A stretch of 64,000 bases of DNA from Croceifilum oryzae (GCF_030814315.1 NZ_JAUSUV010000009.1:1-64000); one strand, 5' to 3'. Counted from the stretch's first letter, positions 9,715 through 16,986 are shown. Notes: a model not told the origin generated them from the sequence alone. Numbers and translations are program-made.

Positions 9715-9855
9715 ATGATCCTCCTTAAGTTCAATCACTATTCCTTCAAAAAACGATAGACTTACTTATTTTACATGTAGGAGTATCTAGAAACAAATGT
9801 CTTTCGTTTAGCCACTAAGATGCGTTCGAGTAGTCTTTTCTATCCTCTATAGATG

Positions 9856-9887
9856 AAAAAATGCCTCCAGACCTATGTCTAGAAGCA
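9856..9887 (-). terminator. Terminator of the 55-residue leader gene
   Basis: On the minus strand the 11-base arms TGCTTCTAGAC and GTCTGGAGGCA pair completely if G-T pairs are allowed, around loop ATAG, followed by six T residues. The G-T pairs form only in a minus-strand transcript, which supports transcription of the small gene at 9960-10127. Confidence 0.8.
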
Positions 9888-9959
9888 CCTCAAATCTGAA
9901 ATATTGGGCTTAGAAAATCAATACTAGAACTGAACTCAAAACTTTGACATCCAGTGAGT

Positions 9960-10127
9960 CTATTTATTCAATGTTCCTAGAACGTATTGAAGCTTTTCAC
10001 CTTCTGTATACAAAATCTGACTAAGACTAAGCTCTTCGAGAGCGATAGAGGTTAGCAAAAGATTAATTGAATCCTCTCTAGTAATGGATATGGTAGGTGT
10101 AATGTTCGGAATATTAGCCTGTGACAT
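9960..10127 (-). CDS. 55-aa stand-alone leader module of the collagen-like spore protein family
   Basis: The protein begins [19 protein letters not shown] and ends [10 protein letters not shown]. It matches almost residue for residue the first 55 residues of both collagen-like proteins in this window (10527-11459 and 40188-41093), including INLLL-x-SIALEEL and [12 protein letters not shown], but stops before any Gly-x-x repeat. AAGGAGG lies 7 bases before the ATG, a sigma-K-like promoter lies at 10161-10187 and a strong terminator follows the stop, so it looks like a working gene and not debris. I infer a spore-surface structural or assembly role by analogy with leader-guided exosporium proteins. 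It could also be a truncated paralogue that stays expressed. Confidence 0.75.
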   Translation of the reverse strand: MSQANIPNITPTISITREDSINLLLTSIALEELSLSQILYTEGEKLQYVLGTLNK

Positions 10128-10160
10128 AATCTACCTCCTTCATTTCTATAGATTCTTAGT

Positions 10161-10187
10161 ATATATATGTTTTTTTCTATATTTGGT
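10161..10187 (-). promoter_or_regulatory. Sigma-K-like promoter of the 55-aa leader gene
   Basis: Minus strand: AC at 10187-10186, 16-base spacer, then CATATATAT at 10169-10161, close to the sigma-K pattern AC-N16-CATANNNTA. It lies about 35 bases before the start codon. The region is AT-rich, so chance similarity is possible. Confidence 0.35.
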
Positions 10188-10254
10188 ATCAAGTAATCTA
10201 TCTATTTTATAAGATTCTACTAATCTATCCATTCGCAAGATTCTACATACCTTT

Positions 10255-10295
10255 GAAAAAGATACCTCCAAACCAGACCTATGTCTAGAGGTATC
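10255..10295 (-). terminator. Terminator-like hairpin with no intact gene upstream
   Basis: Minus-strand arms GATACCTC (10295-10288) and GAGGTATC (10268-10261) are perfect complements, followed by TTTTTC. The loop holds TAGACATAGGTCTGG, the same core as the terminator at 9856-9887. It implies a minus-strand transcript from 10300-10510. Confidence 0.65.
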
Positions 10296-10366
10296 ACGAA
10301 TAAGGAATCCCAATTACATTATACAGGTGACTATTTAGGGATCCATTATCTGAGCTTATCTACTCC

Positions 10367-10507
10367 TTATATTTTGATACCTTCGAAAAAAACATAGCTT
10401 GTACCATGTGGGGCATCTCCACAACAATTTGCACTCCATCTGTTTGTTGGAACAATTTGTTTATACACTTTTTCTTTTTGAGCATATGCTAGATATGAAA
10501 ATGGATT
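10367..10507 (-). pseudogene. Decayed short reading frame, secreted-protein-like
   Basis: An open stretch of 46 codons without a good start or ribosome binding site encodes, near its end, SANCCGDAPHGTSYVFFEG. An ATG in another frame at its upstream end (MKSIF) would supply a signal-peptide-like start if one frameshift were repaired. The terminator at 10255-10295 follows directly. I recognise no family. It overlaps the promoter of the plus-strand collagen-like gene, so the similarity to a gene could be accidental. Confidence 0.3.
10465..10491 (+). promoter_or_regulatory. Sigma-K-like promoter of the collagen-like gene
   Basis: ACAC at 10465-10468, then CATATGCTA at 10483-10491, an exact match to the sigma-K -10 pattern CATANNNTA with 16 bases after the first AC. 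It lies 35 bases before the start codon. Expression in the late mother cell would suit a spore-surface protein. Confidence 0.5.
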
Positions 10508-10526
10508 TCATCAGGAGGTGAGTAAT

Positions 10527-11459
10527 ATGTCTTATCCCAATATACCTAATGTAAGCCCTAATATTACCGTGACTCGAGATGATGCGATTAATTTACTTTT
10601 GTCTTCGATTGCTCTAGAGGAACTAGGATTGAGTCATATTATAAATGCAGAAGGAGAGAAATTGCAGTACGTACTCGGAACACTTCCCGGCATTTCGTCA
10701 GCGCTAAATCCCTCGCTTACGGATCTTTTAGTGATCAATGAAAGTGTTCGGGATACGATTAACGTGATAACTAAGAAAGAATGGATCTTGAACGAGAAGT
10801 TAGAAAATGTCTTAGAAGGTGCTGCAACGAGCGTAGGGACTCCAGGACCGCCAGGGCCTCAAGGACCTCAAGGACCAGGGATTTTAGGACCTCCAGGGCC
10901 AGCAGGGCTTATAGGACCTCCAGGACCAGCAGGGCTAGCAGGTACATCAGGACCACAAGGTAATCAAGGACCGCCAGGGACTCCAGGGTCAATAGCACCG
11001 GTCATACCTCCTAGCATGGCATTTCTTTCTCTAAGTACCATTGCAACTATAAATAGCAAAGAAGCAATTCCTTTTGATACCCTCATAATTCTACAAGGTG
11101 CAGATATCAGTTTTTTCCCTCCAAGTTCTAGTATAGGTCTGCAGGCAGGAATTTACTTAGTAGAGTATAACGCGACTACAGAAGGCTTTTCCGTATCAGA
11201 ACCCATTTCAAGTACAACTCCGCCGACAGTTGGTTTGCGATTAGGTGGGGTTGAAATTGTTCCAAGTAGATCAGGATCAAGTGCTTTAGCAGATATTGTT
11301 ACGTTGTCCGGAGGAGCAATCATTTCAGTTGATGATATTTCAGACTTAGAATTAATTAATACCAATACCGGTGTTGGCGGACTATTCGGGTTAATCAATT
11401 CGATTGGAAGTGGAAATACGGTTCCAGCTGCTAACATTAGAATCGTTAAGCTTGATTAA
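10527..11459 (+). CDS. Collagen-like protein with exosporium-type leader
   Basis: A 310 aa protein in three parts. Residues 1-55 ([20 protein letters not shown] onward, ending [10 protein letters not shown]) are the leader module also found at 9960-10127 and 40188-41093. Residues 56-100 form a conserved helix ([28 protein letters not shown]). Residues about 105-160 are Gly-x-y repeats such as [12 protein letters not shown] and GPPGPAG. The C-terminal 150 residues are beta-rich, with LGG and SGG turns, and resemble the trimeric jelly-roll heads of BclA-like spore filaments. The ATG at 10527 is set by AGGAGG at 10513-10518, 8 bases away. Likely a spore-surface filament; exact location is inference. 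Confidence 0.8.
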   Translation: MSYPNIPNVSPNITVTRDDAINLLLSSIALEELGLSHIINAEGEKLQYVLGTLPGISSALNPSLTDLLVINESVRDTINVITKKEWILNEKLENVLEGAATSVGTPGPPGPQGPQGPGILGPPGPAGLIGPPGPAGLAGTSGPQGNQGPPGTPGSIAPVIPPSMAFLSLSTIATINSKEAIPFDTLIILQGADISFFPPSSSIGLQAGIYLVEYNATTEGFSVSEPISSTTPPTVGLRLGGVEIVPSRSGSSALADIVTLSGGAIISVDDISDLELINTNTGVGGLFGLINSIGSGNTVPAANIRIVKLD

Positions 11460-11548
11460 TTTCATATCCTGTTAGCTACTGATGTATAAGGTGGAAATCT
11501 TAGAAGTAAAGTTCATCATGAGACTATTGCATAGTTCTCTATTTGCAT

Positions 11549-11588
11549 AAAGGTTGGGGTTCACAGTAAAGTGAATTCCAACCTTTTT
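11549..11588 (+). terminator. Terminator of the collagen-like gene
   Basis: Arms AAAGGTTGGGGTTCAC and GTGAATTCCAACCTTT pair with one mismatch around loop AGTAAA and are followed by TTTTTG. Confidence 0.85.
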
Positions 11589-11626
11589 GTGTTTGTGCTT
11601 GGATGATTTTATTTTGCTCTAAATAC

Positions 11627-12358
11627 TTATTTACTATCTATAAGCTCATCAAGCTTTATAATCTCTAACTTAAACCCATTCTCGAATGTATCTCTATAAA
11701 ATAATCTATCTTTGGATGAGTAAGCATAGCAGTTAAAATGATTGTCTTCTTTCAGGACATTACCATTTCGATCGGTGATAATCAGACCAGTAACTTTATT
11801 TAATCCTATAAAATAATCAGTTTCTTCATCATAAAACAAGTTACCTTGCGCCCCATACTCATCGTCCATATGAAACCCGTCAAATTGCACTCTATGCTCT
11901 ATGGGTATATCCTTAACGAAACCCCCTTTTTCTCCTTTGTGAATATCATAAATGAAAATTTCGGAGGGCACTTTCTCGGCTCCGTCTTCTCCTTCATTTG
12001 GATTGTGACCGATCACTATAGAGTGATTTCCCATGAAGCACAATGGTCGATCCCAGTTATAACCTGAAAAAACATCAAACATTTCTATAGACTTAAAACA
12101 CTTCTCATATTGTTTTAGAAAATCGTCAACAGAATACACAATTACACTATCTACAGGCGACCACCTCCAGCCATTAACAGTAAAATACTTGCTATCATCC
12201 GAAACTACTATACTGCTATGAAAATAATCAGAGTAATGGTGATCAGGATCTATAATCCGATTTGTAAGTAATAGATCATCACTTAAACGTGTAATATCTA
12301 ATCGATTCCAATCTGTACCATGAATGAGAAGCGTTTCATTCTCTCTCTCTAGATCCAC
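11627..12358 (-). CDS. Hypothetical protein, possibly N-terminally truncated
   Basis: A 243 aa, acidic, soluble protein of repeated beta-strand segments (SIVVSDDSKYFTVNGWRWSP, NHSIVIGHNPN, GNLFYDEETDYFIGLN, GLIITDRNGNVL), suggestive of a beta-propeller-like fold. I recognise no named family. The first usable start is GTG 12358 with no ribosome binding site. The frame stays open upstream to about 12378 (QLTELLVDLERE) with no start codon, and only 44 bases separate it from the divergent receptor gene. I infer that the 5' end was lost in a rearrangement, or that it starts at a rare ATT codon. Confidence 0.5.
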   Translation of the reverse strand: MDLERENETLLIHGTDWNRLDITRLSDDLLLTNRIIDPDHHYSDYFHSSIVVSDDSKYFTVNGWRWSPVDSVIVYSVDDFLKQYEKCFKSIEMFDVFSGYNWDRPLCFMGNHSIVIGHNPNEGEDGAEKVPSEIFIYDIHKGEKGGFVKDIPIEHRVQFDGFHMDDEYGAQGNLFYDEETDYFIGLNKVTGLIITDRNGNVLKEDNHFNCYAYSSKDRLFYRDTFENGFKLEIIKLDELIDSK

Positions 12359-12402
12359 AAGTAGTTCAGTTAATTGAATCTAATCAAAAGGAGGTAGGAC
12401 AA

Positions 12403-13700
12403 TTGATTAGGAAGCTAAGACATGAACAAGGTCTCCGTTTAGTCGATTTAGGAGATGGGGAAGCATCATCATCTACTATTAGCAAGGTAGAACGTGGTGT
12501 TGGTAAATTTCGAATAGATAGAGTCATTTACCTACTTGAAAAGCTCGGTGTTCCAATAGCCGATATTTCTTACGTACTAGATCAAGAAAGGAAGAATACC
12601 TCTCGAATTGAACTTCAATTAAGATCGGTAGAAACATTCTTGAGATTTGAACAACATAAAACAGCCTTATACCACCTAGAAAAAGAGGCAATAAATGATG
12701 CTCACTATCTTGCACCGAAGTATCATTATCTAAAAGGTAAATGTTTGATTGGATTAGGTAATTTCGATCAAGCTGAAAGGGCATTTCAGTATGCTATCGA
12801 ATTGTTAGATGATGAACCGCAGGAAGACAACATCGAAGCGGCTTGTTACGCAGAATTAAGCTTCTGTAAAGATTTTCAAAACGATATACAGGAAGCATTA
12901 TACTTAGCCGATAAAGGAATTAGTACGTTTGTTCCTGATGGGGATAGACAACACATTATATATGCCTTATATTTAAATAAGTCGTTATATTGTTATAAGT
13001 TAAATAAATCAGAAGGAATTCTGGCTTTAAATTATCTAGAATCATCCCTCAATCAGATCAAAGATCCAAATGTTCAATTAGTCTACCATTGGCTAAAAGC
13101 GAGCCATACTCGTAAGTCTGGTAAACTTACAGAGGCCTTGCAGTATGCAGAAGAAGGGCTTGCATTAGCTGGTATGGCTAAGTCCTACAACATGATACTA
13201 GAGTTTTGGCTGTGCATTGGTGACTGCTTCTTTTCTATGGGGAATTTCGAAGAAGCTGAAAATCATTATGTATTAGCCCTTGAGTTGATGCGAAACGAAT
13301 TAGCCGTCCAGAAGCTTTCTCGTTTATCTACCTAAAGTTAGGTAAACTCTATTTGGAACAAGAGATGTGGAATAAAGCATTACCTTTTGTTTCAAAAGCA
13401 TGCAAAACCGCCACAGACAATAACGATGCCCACAGCCTCACCCATGCTTTATTATTATCGGGTGATATTGTACTCAATCTAGATGATCATTCCTCGGCCG
13501 TTCAATATTATCAACAAGCGCAAACCCTTACCTATAAACACGGCTTTAAGAAGCTAGAGCAAAAAGCATGGACTCGTCTTGCTAACGCATGGAATCCTGT
13601 CAATCAAGCAGAGTATCAATTATGCGCGAGTCGAGCTTTTGAATTGCAGAATTCTGCGAATTTGAAAGGGGATTACTACGATGACGATGAGATCATTTAA
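12403..13700 (+). pseudogene. RRNPP-type (NprR/PlcR/Rap-like) peptide-responsive HTH-TPR regulator, frameshifted
   Basis: The first part (12403-13335) starts at TTG 12403, 8 bases after AAGGAGG. It encodes an N-terminal XRE-type helix-turn-helix (SSSTISKVERGVGKFRIDRV near residues 25-45), then helical TPR repeats such as YHYLKGKCLIGLGNFDQAE. The reading frame breaks between about 13300 and 13320. In the -1 frame the TPR pattern continues directly as AFSFIYLKLGKLYLEQEMWN and runs to 13700. One extra base in the GTCCAG at about 13308 would restore a 432 aa protein, the length of NprR-type receptors. A propeptide gene overlaps its 3' end. The break may be a real mutation, a sequencing error or, less likely, programmed. 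Confidence 0.8.
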
Positions 13701-13830
13701 AGTTTTCTTGAGTATTTCCATACTATCTGTTTATGTTATTGCTTACACAGTAAACAGCGCGACACCAGTACCTTCTCCTACTAAAATTGCTCAAGGAATA
13801 AAACCAATACCGCCTCCGGTTCAGACATAA
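13681..13830 (+). CDS. Secreted propeptide, candidate quorum-sensing signal of the RRNPP receptor
   Basis: A 49-codon gene whose ATG lies 20 bases inside the 3' end of the receptor gene, with GAAAGGGG about 10 bases upstream. Residues 1-4 are MTMR. Residues 6-22 are hydrophobic (VFLSISILSVYVIAY) and are followed by a signal-peptidase-like NSA/T site near residue 27. The remaining 22 residues are polar and proline-rich (TPVPSPTKIAQG, then IKPIPPPVQT). Size, export signal and overlap with the receptor are the hallmarks of NprX, PapR and Phr precursors; the mature signal would be a C-terminal 5-10 residue piece. Function is inferred from architecture only. Confidence 0.75.
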   Translation: MTMRSFKVFLSISILSVYVIAYTVNSATPVPSPTKIAQGIKPIPPPVQT

Positions 13831-13855
13831 GCAACTTTGAATAAATATAAAAAGA

Positions 13856-13888
13856 GGTACTGTTCACATTTGGAAAGTGAACAGTACC
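13856..13888. terminator. Bidirectional terminator between the propeptide gene and the converging short peptide gene
   Basis: Perfect 12-base arms GGTACTGTTCAC (13856-13867) and GTGAACAGTACC (13877-13888). Plus-strand tail is CCTTTAAC; the minus-strand tail TCTTTTTAT is the better U-run, so a minus-strand transcript ends here too. Confidence 0.85.
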
Positions 13889-13891
13889 CCT

Positions 13892-14035
13892 TTAACATAC
13901 CCTCTTCTCTAATCCTAAAGCTGAAGCAGTCCCTTGCACGATAGACTTGGCAAGCCATCTAAAAAATCCAGCTTGTTTTTAGCCAAATTGTCGATTAACA
14001 GGCAGTACAGCAGACATCGTTGTAGCACGTACCAT
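13892..14035 (-). pseudogene. Short peptide gene with an in-frame stop
   Basis: ATG at 14035 stands 6 bases after AGGAGG. It encodes an 18-residue peptide (MVRATTMSAVLPVNRQFG) to a TAA at 13979-13981. The same frame then stays open for 28 further codons, including KQAGFFRWLAKSIVQG and ending LGLEKRVC, to a stop at 13892-13894 that touches the terminator. Either an 18-residue peptide is made, or a 47-residue gene was broken by a nonsense change. I recognise no family. It starts 29 bases after the DUF3298-like gene, so both probably share a transcript. The strong ribosome binding site and terminator argue against chance. Confidence 0.5.
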
Positions 14036-14064
14036 ATTGATCCTCCTGCTCCCCGCCTGCAATT

Positions 14065-14670
14065 CTAACCCATCATCACCCCAAGTGGCCCTTCTTCGTT
14101 TACGACATCCTGCAAGGAGTAGACGGAGATTGGAAAATAAGGAATGCCGTAAACATACGGGAGCAAATCATATAGCGGAAACGTAATAACCAATGACTTA
14201 TCCGCTATATAAAAGCCTTGATCTGGCTTAATGCTTTTGAAGGGTTCGAACACAGGAAGATCGCGTTCCTTAATTTGCAATCGAATAATCTGAGAGATTT
14301 TTTCTACGTAATCACTATTTGGTTTAAATAGATCCTTCAGTTTGTACTCCCTTCCGGTAGTCGTATCGAAGGTGAGAGGACGAATGACCGTGTTACCATG
14401 CGCCCCTCCTGTAAAGGAGTACACACTTAAAACAAGGCTTAAAATATTTCGTTCATTTGTCTTAATTTCAAAATTCCCCACCATCTCCTGAAGGTCTGGC
14501 TGACCTAAGCCTTGATCTCGAAGTAAGCGATTAAGTGTTGTCTGGATCGTTCTATTGATCTTATGTTGCACTGTCTGGTTAGCTAGTCCATAGACTTCTG
14601 GAGAATAGACATGAACATGTTGATTAGGTGAGTAAAGCTCTGTGTGAATATGAACGGGAAAAGTCACCAT
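14065..14670 (-). CDS. DUF3298/DUF4163-like protein
   Basis: A 201 aa protein resembling the extracytoplasmic domain of RsiV- and PdaC-type proteins. The paired blocks are visible: an N-terminal DUF4163-like part (PVHIHTELYSP, then INRTIQTTLNRLL), the SFTGGAHGNTVIRPLTFDTTTGREYKLKDLF core near residue 85-120 (quoted in part), and a C-terminal ITFPLYDLLPY block. No signal peptide is seen, which is unusual because relatives act outside the membrane. The ATG at 14670 has AAAGGAGA 10 bases upstream. The short peptide gene follows at 14035. Confidence 0.7.
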   Translation of the reverse strand: MVTFPVHIHTELYSPNQHVHVYSPEVYGLANQTVQHKINRTIQTTLNRLLRDQGLGQPDLQEMVGNFEIKTNERNILSLVLSVYSFTGGAHGNTVIRPLTFDTTTGREYKLKDLFKPNSDYVEKISQIIRLQIKERDLPVFEPFKSIKPDQGFYIADKSLVITFPLYDLLPYVYGIPYFPISVYSLQDVVNEEGPLGVMMG

Positions 14671-14830
14671 AGATGGATATCTCCTTTAAAATATCGTTTA
14701 TACCAATCTATGATTCGGATCCACTATCCATGAGTCCCACAACGCGTATAACTAACTATGCACACATTGATCTCACGACTCTGCCCATGAATTTGGGAGC
14801 CTTTTTATTTAATAAAGAGTGACTTCCTGA

Positions 14831-14836
14831 TATAAT
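14831..14836 (+). promoter_or_regulatory. Probable -10 box of acpP
   Basis: TATAAT at 14831-14836, about 60 bases before the acpP start. The -35 region (TTATTT-type sequence near 14807) is weak, so only the -10 is claimed. Confidence 0.4.
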
Positions 14837-14895
14837 ATTAATGTAAATATTCTATCATTTAAATAAATGGCTCATAATAGCGGGAGGGTGATTGA

Positions 14896-15144
14896 ATGTC
14901 TGATTTTGAAAAACGGGTGAAAACCATTGTTGCAGAGCAATTAGGAGTTAGTATCGAAGAGATCAAAAATGAAGCATCTTTTGTAAATGATTTAGGGGCT
15001 GATTCCTTAGATACTGTGGAACTAGTCATGGCACTAGAAGATGAGTTCGGTATCGAAATCCCAGATGAAGAAGCAGAAAAAATCACCACCATTCAACACG
15101 CTATTGACTATGCAAGAACTCACGAGCATGCTGCTGGCAATTGA
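14896..15144 (+). CDS. acpP: Acyl carrier protein
   Basis: Small acidic 82 aa carrier with the phosphopantetheine site [10 protein letters not shown] (Ser near residue 37) and the typical start [22 protein letters not shown] precedes the ATG. It carries growing acyl chains for fatty-acid synthase. Unlike the usual plsX-fabD-fabG-acpP cluster it stands alone, with its own terminator. It may be the main ACP or a second copy for a special lipid or spore product; the window cannot decide. Confidence 0.9.
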   Translation: MSDFEKRVKTIVAEQLGVSIEEIKNEASFVNDLGADSLDTVELVMALEDEFGIEIPDEEAEKITTIQHAIDYARTHEHAAGN

Positions 15145-15177
15145 TTTTCAAGCCATAATAACCAGATAAAACGTAGA

Positions 15178-15218
15178 AATGAAGTGCCGATCTTAAGTCA
15201 GTCTGATGGCACTTCATT
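15178..15218. terminator. Bidirectional terminator between acpP and the UV-repair genes
   Basis: Perfect 11-base arms AATGAAGTGCC (15178-15188) and GGCACTTCATT (15208-15218) between convergent genes. Poly-T tails are short on both sides. Confidence 0.65.
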
Positions 15219-15232
15219 CTTCAATAGTGCAC

Positions 15233-15664
15233 TTATTTCATTTTTTCCCAAGGTTCAATCCCACCCTCCACTACTTCAAATAACGGGTGTACTTCATTTT
15301 GCTGGATATGCTTCCATTGCTCCAAAAAAGATGGATCACGCATCTTCAACTTCTCGCATAACCATTCCCATTCATAATCTACTTGTCCTTTCGTGACTTT
15401 CATTTTGTATTGAGTACGAGTGTCACCCACTTTGGTCGCATCAAAACGATATCCTCGTTCTTTAGATTCTTGAAGAATACACGCTAAATAAGTAGCCATA
15501 GCTTGGAGAGGTTGCTTATGTTGTTTAAAACGAAGCAGTTGAGGATGTTTCGTATACCCTTTCGTCTGCCCATTTAAAACTGCTTGGGCCAGTAAAGATT
15601 CTCGCCAGAGCGCCACTAAACCTTTTGAATCTAAATATTTTGGATGGATACTCCACAACCTCAT
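15233..15664 (-). CDS. Pyrimidine dimer DNA glycosylase family protein
   Basis: A 143 aa protein of the Pyr_excise family (PF03013, related to T4 endonuclease V). It opens MRLWSIHPKYLDSKGLVALW and continues RESLLAQAVL and TKGYTKHPQLLRF, as in bacterial members. T4 DenV cleaves the glycosylic bond of cyclobutane dimers; activity of the bacterial branch is less studied. It lies 14 bases after splB with its own AAGGGATG site, so both UV-damage functions are in one transcript. Confidence 0.8.
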   Translation of the reverse strand: MRLWSIHPKYLDSKGLVALWRESLLAQAVLNGQTKGYTKHPQLLRFKQHKQPLQAMATYLACILQESKERGYRFDATKVGDTRTQYKMKVTKGQVDYEWEWLCEKLKMRDPSFLEQWKHIQQNEVHPLFEVVEGGIEPWEKMK

Positions 15665-15678
15665 CGATTGATCATCCC

Positions 15679-16704
15679 TTACGTAAAATATTCAATGACC
15701 GAGTTCGGAAAAAACTGTTGAACATATCCTTCGATCGTCTTATGCAAATCCTTTGCTTGATCTGTATCGTAGACGTATTTCACAATACCATACCTTCCCC
15801 ATTTAACCTTTCGTTCCTCTTCATTCATTTCCAATTTTGTCTTCGGATAGTTTTTTTCAATCACTCGTTTTGCGGGTTTTGTAAATCGGTGTTGGATCAA
15901 TTCAAAGGTAATATTATCAGATAATTCTTTTGGGATTTTATCGGAAATCATTTGAAAGAGTTCTAGATATCCATTCTCCCACCCATCATGCATGTAGAGA
16001 GGGGCCACTACAAAACCGAGAGGATATCCCGCTTCAGCTACTTTAACAGCAGCTTCAATTCTTTGTTCAAGAGAAGAAGTCTTCAATTCAAAGTTCTTGA
16101 TCACATAATCGGAATTAACACTAAATCGAAAACGAGTGTTTCCGTTATGTTTGGCATGAAGCAAATGATCTACATGATGAAATTTGGTTGTAAATCGCAA
16201 TCTTCCATAAGTGGTTCCACCAATAAATTCAATCGCCTTATATAGGGAGTGGGTTAGATGGTCTATTCCTACAATATCAGAAGTACAAGAAGCTTCAAAC
16301 CGAGTCATTTCTGGTTTTCTCTCGTCCATATATTTCTGAGCTTGATCAAAAATATCATCCAGATTTACATAGGTTCGAATATATGGTTTCTGCCCAAGTG
16401 TTGTTTGTAGGTAGCAATAATGACAATGAGCCATACATCCAGTGGCCAGTGGAATTGCATATTCCGCTGAAGGTTTCGATGTATCAAACTTTAACGTTTT
16501 TCTGATGCCTACAACGAGCGTTGACTTCGCAATTCGGTATTTCTGCGAGTCATTTTCACCCGGCAAGTCACGAATTTGATTATGAGAAGTCGTTTCGCGT
16601 ATTTCAACGTCTAATTTTTTAAATTTCTCATAAAGCTCTTGTCCAAGTGGGTATTTTAACGCATTGGGTTCAAAATACACCAGCTGAGGAATAAATGGCT
16701 CCAC
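15679..16704 (-). CDS. splB: Spore photoproduct lyase
   Basis: Radical-SAM enzyme that reverts the spore-specific thymine dimer 5-thyminyl-5,6-dihydrothymine during germination. The cluster motif GCMAHCHYCYLQTTLG (CxxxCxxC) is near residue 88, and the Cys in EASCTSDIVGIDHLTHSL matches the hydrogen-donor position of B. subtilis SplB. Length (341 aa) is normal. The GTG at 16704 is chosen because GGGAGG lies 7 bases upstream; the ATG at 16719 overlaps that site. No splA precedes it. It is co-transcribed with the dimer glycosylase. Confidence 0.93.
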   Translation of the reverse strand: MEPFIPQLVYFEPNALKYPLGQELYEKFKKLDVEIRETTSHNQIRDLPGENDSQKYRIAKSTLVVGIRKTLKFDTSKPSAEYAIPLATGCMAHCHYCYLQTTLGQKPYIRTYVNLDDIFDQAQKYMDERKPEMTRFEASCTSDIVGIDHLTHSLYKAIEFIGGTTYGRLRFTTKFHHVDHLLHAKHNGNTRFRFSVNSDYVIKNFELKTSSLEQRIEAAVKVAEAGYPLGFVVAPLYMHDGWENGYLELFQMISDKIPKELSDNITFELIQHRFTKPAKRVIEKNYPKTKLEMNEEERKVKWGRYGIVKYVYDTDQAKDLHKTIEGYVQQFFPNSVIEYFT

Positions 16705-16799
16705 ACTAAAACCTCCCATTTAAGCTATGTTTTAGTATGTACAAGTTTAAGATTGCAATTCTAGAAAAGGAAGCTGATGTCATGTCTTACACAACAACA

Positions 16800-16829
16800 A
16801 TCGCCTCTAGACTGAAGTCCAGAAGCGAT
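16800..16829 (-). terminator. Hairpin downstream of the menaquinone operon
   Basis: On the minus strand the arms ATCGCTTCTGGAC and GTCTAGAGGCGAT pair over 13 positions with two G-T pairs, around loop TTCA. Pairing is complete only as minus-strand RNA, so it probably ends or stabilises the hepT transcript. No clean T-run follows. Confidence 0.5.
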
Positions 16830-16925
16830 CGCCATTAAAAACTATTTTACTTGCGAACCAAAATTTTAATATATGTATTACGAAATGCCCCTTGAATCAC
16901 TGCATGTTTTAGATCAGAGGATTTT

Positions 16926-16986
16926 GACGGAGCGGACTTCCCCTTATCTCTCAAGCTCACTATTTGAACTGTGGTCAGATACATGC
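16926..16986 (+). repeat. Dispersed intergenic repeat, copy 2
   Basis: Plus-strand copy of the element at 3769-3833, sharing GACGGAGCGGACTT, GCTCACTATTTGA-x-CTGTGG and the ACATGC end. It lies in the 330-base gap between splB and hepT, which otherwise holds only the hairpin at 16800-16829 and AT-rich sequence. Confidence 0.6.

Noticed and set aside
10781-10963. Arg/Thr/Ser-repeat frame within the collagen-like gene
   Set aside because: It is the out-of-frame reading of the Gly-Pro-x repeat.
10840-11000. Short tandem repeats that might suggest a CRISPR array
   Set aside because: They are 9-18 base coding repeats for Gly-x-y triplets with no spacers. No CRISPR array or cas gene is seen in the window.
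14774-14808. Terminator-like CCCA/TGGG hairpin with TTTTT before acpP
   Set aside because: The stem is short and bulged, and no plus-strand gene precedes it.
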